A DNA stretch of 64,000 nt from Bacteroides nordii WAL 11050 = JCM 12987 (GTDB lineage Bacteria > Bacteroidota > Bacteroidia > Bacteroidales > Bacteroidaceae). Location: assembly GCA_000613465.1 (NCBI GenBank), contig BAJA01000031.1, forward strand, positions 1 to 64,000. Direction: 5' to 3'. The position numbers and the translations under genes are program-made. This document shows, one piece after another, positions 57,112-64,000 of the stretch. Below the pieces are notes generated by a model. That model saw only the letters and a list, made by a program, of their open reading frames with translations, ran no database searches and was not told the DNA's origin. Each line of letters starts with the position of its first letter. The stretch's first letter is position 1.

Positions 57112-57680
57112 ATGACAGCTGAGAATAAAATAAAGTATTTTGAGAATCGAAAAGATTGGCGAAAGTGGCTTATCGAAAACTTCGATACTGCCAATGAAAT
57201 ATGGTTTGTATTTCCCAGTAAATCTTCAGGTAAAAAAAGTGTTACATACAATGATGCTGTTGAAGAAGCCCTTTGTTTCGAATGGATTGACAGTACAATA
57301 AAGTCGTTTGACAAAGAACATAAAATTCAGCATTTCACGCCTCGAAATCCTAAAAGCACATACTCACAAGCCAACAAAGAGAGACTCAGGTGTTGATGGA
57401 AAACAGGATGATACATCCCAAATTTGAGGATAAGATACGAAAGGTATTGTCCGAACCATTTATATTTCCCAATGATATAATGGATAAGCTGAGAGAAGAT
57501 AAAGGATTATGGCAAAATTACCAACGTTGTTCCGATGCATACAAACGTATCCGCATCGCATACATTGAAGCGGCGAGAAAACGACCGGAAGAATTTGAAA
57601 GGCGATTACACAACTTCATCGATAAGACGAAAGATAACAAAAGAATTACAGGATTCGGAGGAATTGATAAATACTATTAA
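57112..57680 (+). CDS. YdeI/OmpD-associated family protein, frameshifted
   Basis: Restored, this is about 189 residues. The N-terminal half (ENRKDWRKWLIENFDTANEI, EALCFEWIDSTIKSFD, TPRNPKSTYSQANKERL) and the C-terminal half (ENRMIHPKFEDKIRKVLSEP, ARKRPEEFERRL) match the family called bacteriocin-protection or YdeI/OmpD-associated. One G is missing at 57392, so the frame ends in RC at 57396 instead of continuing as RWLMENRMI. The family role is unclear. It lies right outside the mobilizable element and is probably chromosomal. Confidence 0.82.
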
Positions 57681-57717
57681 ATCCAAACAAAATGTCAGCA
57701 TAGAAATTAGACCAATA

Positions 57718-57761
57718 GTCACAAAAATGCGATCACTTTATACGTGGTTGCATTTTTGTGA
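57718..57761. terminator. Hairpin terminator after the YdeI-like gene
   Basis: TCACAAAAATGC (57719-57730) pairs with GCATTTTTGTGA (57750-57761) with a 19-base loop. It would end the YdeI-like transcript. Confidence 0.65.
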
Positions 57762-57969
57762 TGTAACCTATTAGTATATAGCAATAATCACTACCAATGA
57801 GTTATCCAATAGCTATATTCAGGTGACTAATTTCACCGTAAATAATCTATTCCCCTCTTATAAGAAAGGCAATCAGTAAAGTATAGCTATTTGATTACTA
57901 TCCCATTTACAATAGTAATAATTTGTATCATCAGCAAATAATCAGAGATAACTTTGGAATGTACTAATC

Positions 57970-58776
57970 TCAAAATTGTGGAGCACGAAGCTGCCAGAAA
58001 GCTACAGCAGCCGCAGCGGCTACATTGAGCGAATCAACACCACGCGCCATGGGGATACGAACTACGTAGTCAGCCTCAGCAATCGTTTCACTCGAAAGCC
58101 CCTCCCCTTCGTTACCCATCACGATAGCCAATTTGGATTCACTCATCAAAGCAGGGTTATCAATGGAGATAGAGTCATCCGTAAGTGCCATAGCAGCCGT
58201 ACGGAAGCCCCATTTTCGTAAGTCACTGAGAGGACCATCCATCCAAGTCCATGGCACAAAGAAGACGGCTCCCATAGACACCCTGACCACACGGCGGTTC
58301 AACGGGTCGCAGGAATTACGCGTTAGTAATACAGCATCAATTCCAAGAGCAGCTGCCGAACGGAAGATAGCGCCAATGTTAACTGCATCGACAACACTGT
58401 CAATTACAACAATACGCCGGGCTTCCCGGCATACTTCTTCCATACTACGTGGAGCAGGGCGACGCATGGCACAGAGAACGCCACGTGTCAGGACATAACC
58501 GGTCAGCGTAGCAAGCAATTCTCTGCTACCGGTATAGACAGGCACATTATCACAACGTTCAATAATTTCAGCAGCATCACCGACAATATGTTTGTGTTCA
58601 CACAAAATGGCTAAAGGTTCATAGCCGGTATCCAAAGCTCTCTTGATAACCTTCGGACTTTCTACTATAAAAATCCCCTTATCAGGCTCGGTTCGATTGC
58701 GCAACTGGGTTTCAGTAAGAGTACTGAATACCTCAACTCCCGGATGAGATAAAGATGATATTTCGATAACAGGCAT
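57970..58776 (-). CDS. SpoU/TrmH family RNA 2'-O-methyltransferase
   Basis: A 268-residue knotted methyltransferase acting on rRNA or tRNA ribose. An N-terminal substrate-binding domain (about 20-100) is followed by the SPOUT domain with motif 1 VIDSVVDAVNIGAIFRSAAA, motif 2 IVMGNEGEGLS and motif 3 IPMARGVDSLNVAAAAAVAF. The exact target (for example 23S rRNA 2251 or tRNA 18) is not determined. It is followed by the convergent hairpin and precedes the alcohol dehydrogenase on the same strand. Confidence 0.92.
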   Translation of the reverse strand: MPVIEISSLSHPGVEVFSTLTETQLRNRTEPDKGIFIVESPKVIKRALDTGYEPLAILCEHKHIVGDAAEIIERCDNVPVYTGSRELLATLTGYVLTRGVLCAMRRPAPRSMEEVCREARRIVVIDSVVDAVNIGAIFRSAAALGIDAVLLTRNSCDPLNRRVVRVSMGAVFFVPWTWMDGPLSDLRKWGFRTAAMALTDDSISIDNPALMSESKLAIVMGNEGEGLSSETIAEADYVVRIPMARGVDSLNVAAAAAVAFWQLRAPQF

Positions 58777-58830
58777 ATTATTGCTTATAATTTTGAATTA
58801 AACATGCAATCGCTTCATTCACAAAACGAT

Positions 58831-59865
58831 TCATTTATAAATGGCTACCTTAATAACTCCGTCCAACTTATTTTCAAATATACGATAGGCTTCCTCAATC
58901 TCCTTCAACGGAAATCTATGCGTAATAAGAGGGGTTGTATCTATCTTACCTTCCTCAATCAGATTAAGAATCTCGGCGCAGTCGCAGCCATCCACTCCAC
59001 CTGTTTTAATAATCAAGTTCTTGCCATACATATCGGGCAAAGGAAGAAATTGAGGTTTATCATAAAGAGCTACGATAGTAACAATGGCATTGGGACGGGC
59101 ACACTCCCACGCCAAGCGGAAAGTATCTTCACTACCAGCCACCTCTAATACAACATCAGCCCCACCATGGTCACTGTTTTGAATCACAAAGTCCTTGCAG
59201 CTTTCTGATTCCACCACCAATACATCAGGATAATGTTCACGCACGAACCGGATTCTTTCCGGAGACTTTTCACAGACAATAATACGCCGCGGCTTCTTCA
59301 ACATCACACACAATAAAGTACAGATTCCGGTAGGACCGCCGCCAATGATAAGAACAGTATCGTCCTCGGAAATCTCTGAGATACGGGTTGCCCAAAAACC
59401 TGTTGCAAGCACATCGCCAACAAACAAAGCCTGTTCATCACTGACTGTATCAGGAATACGGTTTAGCCCTTGGTCTGCATAAGGAACTCTGACATATTCT
59501 GCCTGACCGCCGTCAATGCGACAACCTAAAGCCCAACCGCCATTGGAGTCGATGCAGTTGTTAACATATCCCCGCTTGCAAAAGAAACATTCTCCGCAGA
59601 AAGTCTCGACATTCACAGTTACTCTATCTCCGGGCTTGACTGAAGTGACGTCAGCTCCCACCTCTTCTACGACACCCACCATCTCGTGCCCAACTGTTGT
59701 TCCGGGAATAGCACGCGGCACACTGCCATGTTTGATATGGAGGTCACTGGTACAAATGCTACCGAGAGTCACTCGTATGATTGCATCCCGTGAATTTATT
59801 ATTTCCGGTTTTGGCTTCTCCCGCAATTCAAATTTTCCATGTTCAACGTATGTGTAGGCAAGCAT
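58831..59865 (-). CDS. Zinc-dependent medium-chain alcohol dehydrogenase
   Basis: A 344-residue MDR-family dehydrogenase starting MLAYTYVEHGKFELREK. The catalytic zinc ligands are in CTSDLHIKHG and VGHEMVGVV, the four structural-zinc cysteines in TFCGECFFCKRGYVNNC, and the Rossmann motif in VLIIGGGPTGICTLL. The start at 59865 is used because the transcript starts near 59896 and an AAAGGA ribosome binding site precedes that ATG. The substrate alcohol and the NAD/NADP choice are not evident. Confidence 0.9.
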   Translation of the reverse strand: MLAYTYVEHGKFELREKPKPEIINSRDAIIRVTLGSICTSDLHIKHGSVPRAIPGTTVGHEMVGVVEEVGADVTSVKPGDRVTVNVETFCGECFFCKRGYVNNCIDSNGGWALGCRIDGGQAEYVRVPYADQGLNRIPDTVSDEQALFVGDVLATGFWATRISEISEDDTVLIIGGGPTGICTLLCVMLKKPRRIIVCEKSPERIRFVREHYPDVLVVESESCKDFVIQNSDHGGADVVLEVAGSEDTFRLAWECARPNAIVTIVALYDKPQFLPLPDMYGKNLIIKTGGVDGCDCAEILNLIEEGKIDTTPLITHRFPLKEIEEAYRIFENKLDGVIKVAIYK

Positions 59866-59902
59866 AATATCCTTTTCATTAATTAATAGTTCCATTCCAT
59901 TG

Positions 59903-59910
59903 CAAAGATA
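59903..59910 (-). promoter_or_regulatory. Promoter of the alcohol dehydrogenase, -7 element
   Basis: TATCTTTG on the minus strand matches TAnnTTTG and predicts a transcript start near 59896. Confidence 0.6.
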
Positions 59911-60305
59911 GTGATTTCACAGTAAAACATCGACCTTATATCACAGTCAATAACATCAAATGGATCACTCACTTCCAACTATCATACCACCCCTATTCCA
60001 ATCAGATGACATTTAGTAAAAGATTACAATCTCACCGAATATGATTCTATATCCATCATCATACAACAAAGAAAGATGAACCGGAAAGAAACTATATCCG
60101 GTAATTATAGCGATACAAATAGAATGCTGCCAAACCAAAGTAAGCAGTCTCAGCTATTTAGTTAAAATTTGGTCAAAGTTTCCTTCGCAATGATAAAACA
60201 ATAGAGCGTTTATTGGGCTACTATTGGAAAGTCTCCTCTTTTCTGTATATTTACGCCCTTATTTTTAGAGCAAACCTATTCAAAACCTACTAAACAATAA
60301 AACCG
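59911..60305. other. Intergenic region upstream of fabH
   Basis: No gene is visible in these 395 bases between two divergent genes. A weak -7-like TATATTTA near 60246 is suitable for fabH. Nothing else is recognised. Confidence 0.4.
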
Positions 60306-61310
60306 ATGCAGAAAATAAACGCAGTAGTCACGGGAGTCGGCGGATATGTGCCTGATTATATCTTAACTAATGATGAAATTTCTAAGATGGTAGATACTAC
60401 CGACGAATGGATTATGGGACGCATTGGTATAAAAGAAAGGCATATATTAAGAGAAGAAGGACTTGGAACTTCATATATGGCTCGCAAAGCTGTAAAACAA
60501 TTGATGCGACGTACCCAATCTCACCCGGATGATATTGATCTGGTGATTGTGGCTACTACCACTCCTGATTATCGCTTACCTTCAACTGCCTCCATATTAT
60601 GTGATAAACTGGAACTGAAGAATGCTTTTGCCTTTGATGTGCAGGCTGTTTGCAGCGGATTCCTTTATGCATTGGAAACCGGAGCGAATTTTATACGTTC
60701 GGGAATATACAAAAAGGTTATTATAGTAGGAGCTGATAAAATGTCGTCGATAGTAGATTATACGGATCGTGCAACCTGCCCGATCTTTGCCGACGGTGCA
60801 GCCGCCTTTATGCTTGAGCCAACCACTGAGGAGTTGGGTGTTATAGATTCTGTTTTGAGAACAGATGGCAAAGGATTGCCTTTTCTACACATTAAAGCAG
60901 GTGGATCCGTATGTGCCTCCTCCTATTATACGTTGGATAGTCATATGCACTATATCTATCAGGAAGGACGTACGGTATTCAAATATGCCGTAGCAAATAT
61001 GTCGGATGCCTGTGAAGCGATTATTACAAGAAACAACCTGAACAAAGATGACATCGATTGGGTGATCCCACATCAAGCCAATCAGCGCATAATAAGTGCT
61101 GTTACACAACGCCTGGATGTGCCGGAAGAGAAAGTTATGGTTAATATAGAGCGCTATGGTAATACAAGTGCCGGAACACTTCCTCTTTGTATCTGGGATT
61201 ATGAAAATAAACTCAAAAAAGGTGATAATCTGATTTTTACAGCATTCGGAGCAGGCTTTGCCTGGGGAGCCATTTATGTTAAGTGGGGATATGACGGCGA
61301 AAAGAGATAA
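60306..61310 (+). CDS. fabH: Beta-ketoacyl-ACP synthase III (FabH)
   Basis: A 334-residue condensing enzyme that joins acetyl-CoA (or a branched primer) to malonyl-ACP to begin fatty acid synthesis. The catalytic cysteine is in AVCSGFLYAL, the histidine in IPHQANQRI and the asparagine in YGNTSAG. VDTTDEWIMGRIGIKER is the family signature near the start. Length is normal. No other fatty-acid gene is next to it in the window. Bacteroides can carry more than one FabH, so I cannot say which paralogue this is. Confidence 0.95.
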   Translation: MQKINAVVTGVGGYVPDYILTNDEISKMVDTTDEWIMGRIGIKERHILREEGLGTSYMARKAVKQLMRRTQSHPDDIDLVIVATTTPDYRLPSTASILCDKLELKNAFAFDVQAVCSGFLYALETGANFIRSGIYKKVIIVGADKMSSIVDYTDRATCPIFADGAAAFMLEPTTEELGVIDSVLRTDGKGLPFLHIKAGGSVCASSYYTLDSHMHYIYQEGRTVFKYAVANMSDACEAIITRNNLNKDDIDWVIPHQANQRIISAVTQRLDVPEEKVMVNIERYGNTSAGTLPLCIWDYENKLKKGDNLIFTAFGAGFAWGAIYVKWGYDGEKR

Positions 61311-61349
61311 TCTAACGTTATTTAAGGCCGTCTCTAACTGATCAAAAAT

Positions 61350-61535
61350 GAACTAAACTCACCACAGAGTTTCATAGAATTCACAAAGTACTATTTATCT
61401 GATGAAACGCGGATTAACACAAATGAACGCAGATTAAAAGACTGTAGTTCTTTATCTTTGATTTGTTTCCCTTTGCAAAAATCTGCGTTCATCTGCGTTT
61501 CGATAAAAATTTAAAACTCTGTATTACTTTGTAGT
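61350..61535. repeat. Large imperfect palindromic intergenic repeat
   Basis: ATGAACGCAGATT (61423-61435) is the perfect inverted partner of AATCTGCGTTCAT (61480-61492). Outer arms containing CACAGAGTTTCATAGA near 61363 and CTCTGTATTACTTTG near 61518 can also pair. The arms resemble those at 23676-23729. It may act as a terminator for the convergent genes and looks like a dispersed intergenic element. Confidence 0.6.
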
Positions 61536-61543
61536 GAAATCAT

Positions 61544-63583
61544 TCAATATTTCTCTTTACGTTCAAATTCACCTTCTTCGGTATAATATTTCCATGTACC
61601 TTTGGGTTGATTATTTGCATATTTCCCCCGGAATTTCAGCTTACCATTTTCATAATATTCACGGTAACGCCCATGCCGTTTTCCTTCCTTGACTTCCGCT
61701 TCACTTTTCAATGCACCGTCGGGATAAAATTCCCGCAAGATATTTCCTTCAAACTTCTCGACATAAAAACGTTTTAGCTCGCTCATCTGTTCTTTCTCAG
61801 TATCAGCATCTTCATTCATTTCTTCGTCTTCTTCATCGGTGACAACTGCAACGACCTCTTCGGGTTGATAGGGTTTATAGTCCATCACATATTGCAGAGA
61901 GGCCGATTGGCTATTCCCTACAATCTGCATAGACCAGCAAGGAAACGAAAACAAAACATCTTTATTAGCCTGTATCTCATTCCATGTAGCAGCATTCATC
62001 ATCGGTTTCAACTGAGAATAGAATTTATGTACATCCGTATATAGAAATATGGTAGAATTTGAACTCAAATACGAAAGCGCATTTTTAAATCCCGGATTAT
62101 TTTTCAGTAAATTCTTTTGTTCGTAATCCTCTACAAAGGAAAGCAAAGATGAAGCCTTGTTACTGAAAACAACATAATCGTCTACATACGTATAATATGG
62201 CTTTTCAAATTTATCAAATAATCCTCCAAAAAACAATCGGAAGAAACCTTTCATTTCCACATAGTTAATCTCAAAATCTTTATAATTAACTGTTTTAATC
62301 TTAACCGGAGTACGCCGCTTGATCTTCTTTTCAATAAACTCCATGTTCTTACGGGCATCTTTCATGTTTTTAGCTCGGATGGCCAAAATTAATTCCGGTT
62401 CGTACCCCAACAACCCTGGCTCGGATTGGGTGATAACAAACTCTCCGGACATCCAACTCAGAAAATTCTCTTCCAAAGAGATACCAAACAATCCTTCTAT
62501 CTTTTTACGGGAGCTTTCATAGGAACTATACAATTGCTTATCATGGAGAGAAAGGGCGTTTTCCAACTCCTGAACAAAGGTTACAGGGTTGTTGAAACCA
62601 ATATTAGTATAAAGAGCCGTTCGCCCGGACAGAATTTCATGCGCTTTCATTTTGTGCTTTCCCGAATTCAGCAAAGCAGTAACATAAGGATCGGCCGTGT
62701 CTTTTCGAAACGTGTATCCTTTCACTTCCATCCGATCTTTATCCGTATTAAAAAAGAGTCCCGCAAAATTCATCGAGTTACTGAACATATCAACATACTC
62801 ATTTTTGGCCCCCAGATAAATATTCATAAATTGTGGCAGATGTGCATAGTTTACAAAAACTCGGATAAGCCCTTTACCGGAAACCAGCTTTTCTGCTTCA
62901 ATAAAAGCATGATCGAGTCCTATTTTAGGTTTACTGCGTGAATCGATGGCCGATTCAACAAGTCCGGACGTATAAGAAGCCACAAAATGATTATCTACAA
63001 AAGCACAATAAAAAATATCACGCGTATCCGGATCACGCATTTCGAGAATATTAATGCCACTGTATTGCCGGTTAGTAACCATATTGCCCGCCATTGCCAA
63101 CACCGTTTCAATCTGATCTTTTAATAAATCCATTTTGGATGCTTTCTGCATATCCAATATGATCAGGAAATCCCAGTCGGTTGCACGAACTTTATGAAGT
63201 GAAATAAGCATATCCCGTTTACCCACAAGTGACAACAATACCTTATTGCTTTTAACTATTGAATCAAGCATTTCGACACTCTTTGTGACCTCTTCAAAAG
63301 ATTTTGCTTTCTTCAGACATTTCCATGTTTCGCTTCCGCTGAATTTTTCCCAGTCGTTTACCGGAGCTGATGATTGAATAATAAACGCAGCATCTTCCGG
63401 AACCAGGTAGATTTGCTGAATATTATGATCGGGTGAGACAAACAGATGAACTATAGAATATGCAATATATACTACCAACGCCAATCCTACCGTAACTAAA
63501 GTTCTTTTTACGATTTTTTGCGTGTTCTTTTTCTTTTTGGGTTCAGAATATTGTTCTTGCTGCCCGTTGTCCAATTCATTCAT
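61544..63583 (-). CDS. DUF3352 membrane-anchored protein with MORN-like C-terminus
   Basis: A 679-residue protein starting MNELDNGQQEQ. One membrane segment (VGLALVVYIAYSIVHLFV) lies at about residues 29-46, then a large DUF3352 region, and at the end three MORN-like repeats (GNILREFYPDGALKSEAEVK, GRYREYYENGKLKFRGKYAN, GTWKYYTEEGEFERK). The start at 63583 is used because the longer frame has no conserved extension. DUF3352 proteins of Bacteroidetes have no known function. MORN-like repeats could mediate surface or membrane binding. Confidence 0.8.
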   Translation of the reverse strand: MNELDNGQQEQYSEPKKKKNTQKIVKRTLVTVGLALVVYIAYSIVHLFVSPDHNIQQIYLVPEDAAFIIQSSAPVNDWEKFSGSETWKCLKKAKSFEEVTKSVEMLDSIVKSNKVLLSLVGKRDMLISLHKVRATDWDFLIILDMQKASKMDLLKDQIETVLAMAGNMVTNRQYSGINILEMRDPDTRDIFYCAFVDNHFVASYTSGLVESAIDSRSKPKIGLDHAFIEAEKLVSGKGLIRVFVNYAHLPQFMNIYLGAKNEYVDMFSNSMNFAGLFFNTDKDRMEVKGYTFRKDTADPYVTALLNSGKHKMKAHEILSGRTALYTNIGFNNPVTFVQELENALSLHDKQLYSSYESSRKKIEGLFGISLEENFLSWMSGEFVITQSEPGLLGYEPELILAIRAKNMKDARKNMEFIEKKIKRRTPVKIKTVNYKDFEINYVEMKGFFRLFFGGLFDKFEKPYYTYVDDYVVFSNKASSLLSFVEDYEQKNLLKNNPGFKNALSYLSSNSTIFLYTDVHKFYSQLKPMMNAATWNEIQANKDVLFSFPCWSMQIVGNSQSASLQYVMDYKPYQPEEVVAVVTDEEDEEMNEDADTEKEQMSELKRFYVEKFEGNILREFYPDGALKSEAEVKEGKRHGRYREYYENGKLKFRGKYANNQPKGTWKYYTEEGEFERKEKY

Positions 63584-63765
63584 TATTAATATATTATTGA
63601 CTTGATCGGGCAAAACTACTAAAAAAAGATGAAATTATAGATACAGAAATACCGGGAAAACAATGTACATTTCAAAATTTTCCCGATATTTACATTACAT
63701 GAGTTCAGTGACTCAGAGATTGCGAAAGTATATAAAGTATATTTGGAATATTACTTTAATAAAGA

Positions 63766-64000
63766 CTATTTATGATCGCAGACCTTACTTATATCGACTG
63801 TGAAACCATCTTCGGAAGGCATAAATTTGCCTTTTCTTTTAAGAAATTCTATCAATTCGTCTATATTCATATTGTCAGCAGAACAAGCGTAAAAATGTTG
63901 GTCTTTGCCAAACTTATTAATAATGGCTTCTTTTAAAGTGATTTCCGAATAACTGTTGCCTTCCATCATATGGAGGACTTCATGAGCATGTAACTGTTCC
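63766..64000 (-). CDS. YecH-like metal-binding protein, cut by the window end
   Basis: A partial gene: the frame is open from the right edge and stops at 63766-63768. The visible part has the motif EQLHAHEVLHMMEG, with histidines that may bind metal, followed by FGKDQHFYACSADNMNIDEL. These are features of the YecH (DUF2492) family. The natural start is outside the window. The Met at 63969 is not the start, since the conserved HAHEVL lies upstream of it. Confidence 0.8.
   Translation of the reverse strand, partial: EQLHAHEVLHMMEGNSYSEITLKEAIINKFGKDQHFYACSADNMNIDELIEFLKRKGKFMPSEDGFTVDISKVCDHK

Overview
The window looks like a Bacteroides chromosome, probably of the B. fragilis / B. thetaiotaomicron group. 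The support is SusC/SusD genes with a periplasmic-sensor regulator, promoters with the Bacteroides -7 element TAnnTTTG (upstream of eno, mnmE, the SRP RNA, ttcA and others), Bacteroidales-specific families (DUF4199, DUF6452/DUF6048, FloA with NfeD), and a Bacteroides-type mobilizable element. Species is not proven from the sequence.

Layout. 1-1825: enolase, with a repeat array far upstream and a terminator. 1854-14257: a leftward polysaccharide utilization locus (GH3, GH158-like, GH16, SusD, SusC and a SusC/D-locus regulator with a periplasmic sensor and a cytoplasmic LuxR-type HTH). The enzyme set fits a laminarin-type beta-1,3-glucan: GH16 and the GH158-like enzyme would cut the chain outside, SusC/D import it, and the GH3 enzyme would release glucose. 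14385-14558: tRNA-Thr and a probable SRP RNA transcribed leftward from one promoter. 14775-29302: housekeeping and membrane genes (DUF4199, glycosyltransferase, mntP, apbE, ttcA, TPR/PD40 protein, nfeD-floA, nucleoside phosphorylase, exonuclease, hybrid histidine kinase, mnmE).

About 29.4-57.0 kb is an integrative mobilizable element. Its backbone is a four-HTH regulator/excisionase-like protein, a tyrosine integrase broken by an in-frame TGA, a Xis-like HTH protein, a RepA-like ATPase, a candidate oriT, MobC and a MobP-type relaxase. Its cargo is a defence island. One tight operon (38179-50851) encodes a C-protein-like HTH, a type III methyltransferase (Mod), RhuM, a type III restriction subunit (Res), a 72-residue acidic protein, a DndD-like SMC ATPase, a protein that appears to fuse a DndE-like domain to a HerA ATPase, and a helicase-nuclease. 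DndA, DndB and DndC are absent, so this is not an ordinary phosphorothioation system. It is the best candidate in the window for an undescribed system. HEPN-like proteins flank it (36744-37985 and 51056-51787), followed by two HipA/HipB-type modules (51981-54189 and 54698-56272).

57.1-64.0 kb returns to chromosome: a YdeI-like protein, a SpoU rRNA/tRNA methyltransferase, a zinc alcohol dehydrogenase, FabH, a DUF3352 protein and the start of a YecH-like gene.

Important caveat: at least nine single-base indels break otherwise intact genes, including the essential enolase (near 1622, 12690, 19981, 25376, 25583, 44431, 50287, 55952 and 57392). They sit mostly in short homopolymers and look like uncorrected sequencing errors. 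I therefore report these genes as joined spans and state where the frame changes.
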